Below, one piece after another: positions 35,559-36,396 of a stretch of 36,396 bases of DNA. Within the stretch, counting starts at the first letter, position 1. Every line of letters starts with the position of its first letter. Origin of the DNA: Gammaproteobacteria bacterium. Its GTDB lineage: Bacteria > Pseudomonadota > Gammaproteobacteria > QZLD01. Location: assembly GCA_004796365.1 (NCBI GenBank), contig QZLE01000145.1, positions 1 to 36,396 of the forward strand, read 5' to 3'. The translations under genes and the position numbers were made by a program. A model generated the notes under the pieces. The model saw nothing but the letters and a program-made list of their open reading frames with translations. It ran no database searches and was not told the DNA's origin.

Positions 35559-36396
35559 ATGGGTAAAATTATCGGAATCGACCTAGGAACCACAAACTCT
35601 TGTGTTGCCGTCATGGACGGAAAAAACAACAAAGTTATCGAGAACAGCGAAGGTGATCGTACTACACCATCTATCGTAGCTTTCTCTGAAGACGGAGAGG
35701 TTCTTGTAGGTCAGCCAGCTAAACGCCAGGCTGTAACTAATCCACAAAACACACTTTTCGCAGTTAAAAGACTTATTGGTCGTAGCTATGATGAGAAAGT
35801 AGTACAAAAAGATATCGATCTTGTTCCATATAAGATTGTAAAAGCAGATAACGGTGATGCTTGGGTTGAAGCTCACGGTAACAAAATGGCTCCGCCAGAA
35901 GTATCTGCTCGTGTTTTACAGAAAATGAAAAAGACTGCAGAAGAATACCTAGGTGAAGAGGTTACAGAAGCAGTAATTACTGTTCCTGCTTACTTCAATG
36001 ACTCACAGCGTCAAGCGACAAAAGACGCAGGTAAGATCGCTGGTCTTGATGTTAAAAGAATTATCAACGAGCCAACCGCAGCTGCACTTGCATACGGTAT
36101 GGATAAAGAGAAAGGCGACAAGGTTGTAGCTGTATTTGACCTTGGTGGTGGTACCTTCGACGTATCAATTATCGAGATTGCAGAGATCGACGGTGAACAC
36201 CAATTTGAAGTACTTGCGACCAACGGTGACACATTCCTAGGTGGTGAAGACTTCGATAAGGCGGTAATCGACTATCTTGTTGCAGAATTCAAAAAGTCAC
36301 AAGGTATGGATCTAACTAGCGATCCACTTGCTCTACAAAGACTTAAAGAAGCTGCAGAAAAGGCAAAGATCGAGCTGTCTTCAACACAGCAAACAG
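35559..36396 (+). CDS. dnaK: Molecular chaperone DnaK, N-terminal part (3' truncated by window edge; absent from the ORF track because it lacks a stop)
   Basis: Own translation from ATG 35559: [75 protein letters not shown]...; '[43 protein letters not shown]'. Confidence 0.98.
   Translation, partial: MGKIIGIDLGTTNSCVAVMDGKNNKVIENSEGDRTTPSIVAFSEDGEVLVGQPAKRQAVTNPQNTLFAVKRLIGRSYDEKVVQKDIDLVPYKIVKADNGDAWVEAHGNKMAPPEVSARVLQKMKKTAEEYLGEEVTEAVITVPAYFNDSQRQATKDAGKIAGLDVKRIINEPTAAALAYGMDKEKGDKVVAVFDLGGGTFDVSIIEIAEIDGEHQFEVLATNGDTFLGGEDFDKAVIDYLVAEFKKSQGMDLTSDPLALQRLKEAAEKAKIELSSTQQT

Noticed and set aside
1-36396. CRISPR arrays, tRNA/rRNA genes, IS elements or transposases
   Set aside because: No regularly spaced repeats, cloverleaf-like sequences or transposase-like ORFs were recognised by eye; a tool-based search (tRNAscan-SE, CRISPRCasFinder, ISfinder) would be needed to exclude them fully.

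Overview
Gammaproteobacterial-type chromosomal window with five blocks. (1) ~3-10326 (+): the 3' part of a contractile injection system operon of the extracellular type (eCIS, Afp/PVC/MAC-like). It encodes a hub C-terminus, gp5/gpV-like spike, gp25-like protein, two baseplate-J-like proteins, a phage tail protein I-like protein and a large DUF6519-like protein with a beta-helix-like C-terminus. (2) 10337-15557 (+): a candidate cargo island. Two DUF4157 (eCIS core domain) proteins share an N-terminal motif but have unrelated C-termini: one resembles the zinc phospholipase C / P1 nuclease fold, the other has a Cys-His-Asp/Asn papain/transglutaminase-like arrangement. A SLATT/DUF4231-like two-TM protein lies between them. 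(3) 15736-24147: a BarA-like hybrid histidine kinase, a secreted S8 protease with PKD/DUF5011-like modules and a duplicated small Cys-bounded domain, a YaiI/YqxD family protein and a LysR regulator. (4) 24214-32011: four tandem apparently soluble MCP-like proteins on the minus strand (three with a C-terminal sensory domain, one truncated), divergent from an HPt-REC*-REC-GGDEF protein. (5) 32030-36396: conserved housekeeping block recN-nadK / grpE-dnaK (dnaK runs off the window) with a clear sigma32-type promoter upstream of grpE. The most interesting part is the eCIS effector island. All domain assignments come from motif recognition by eye; no searches were run.
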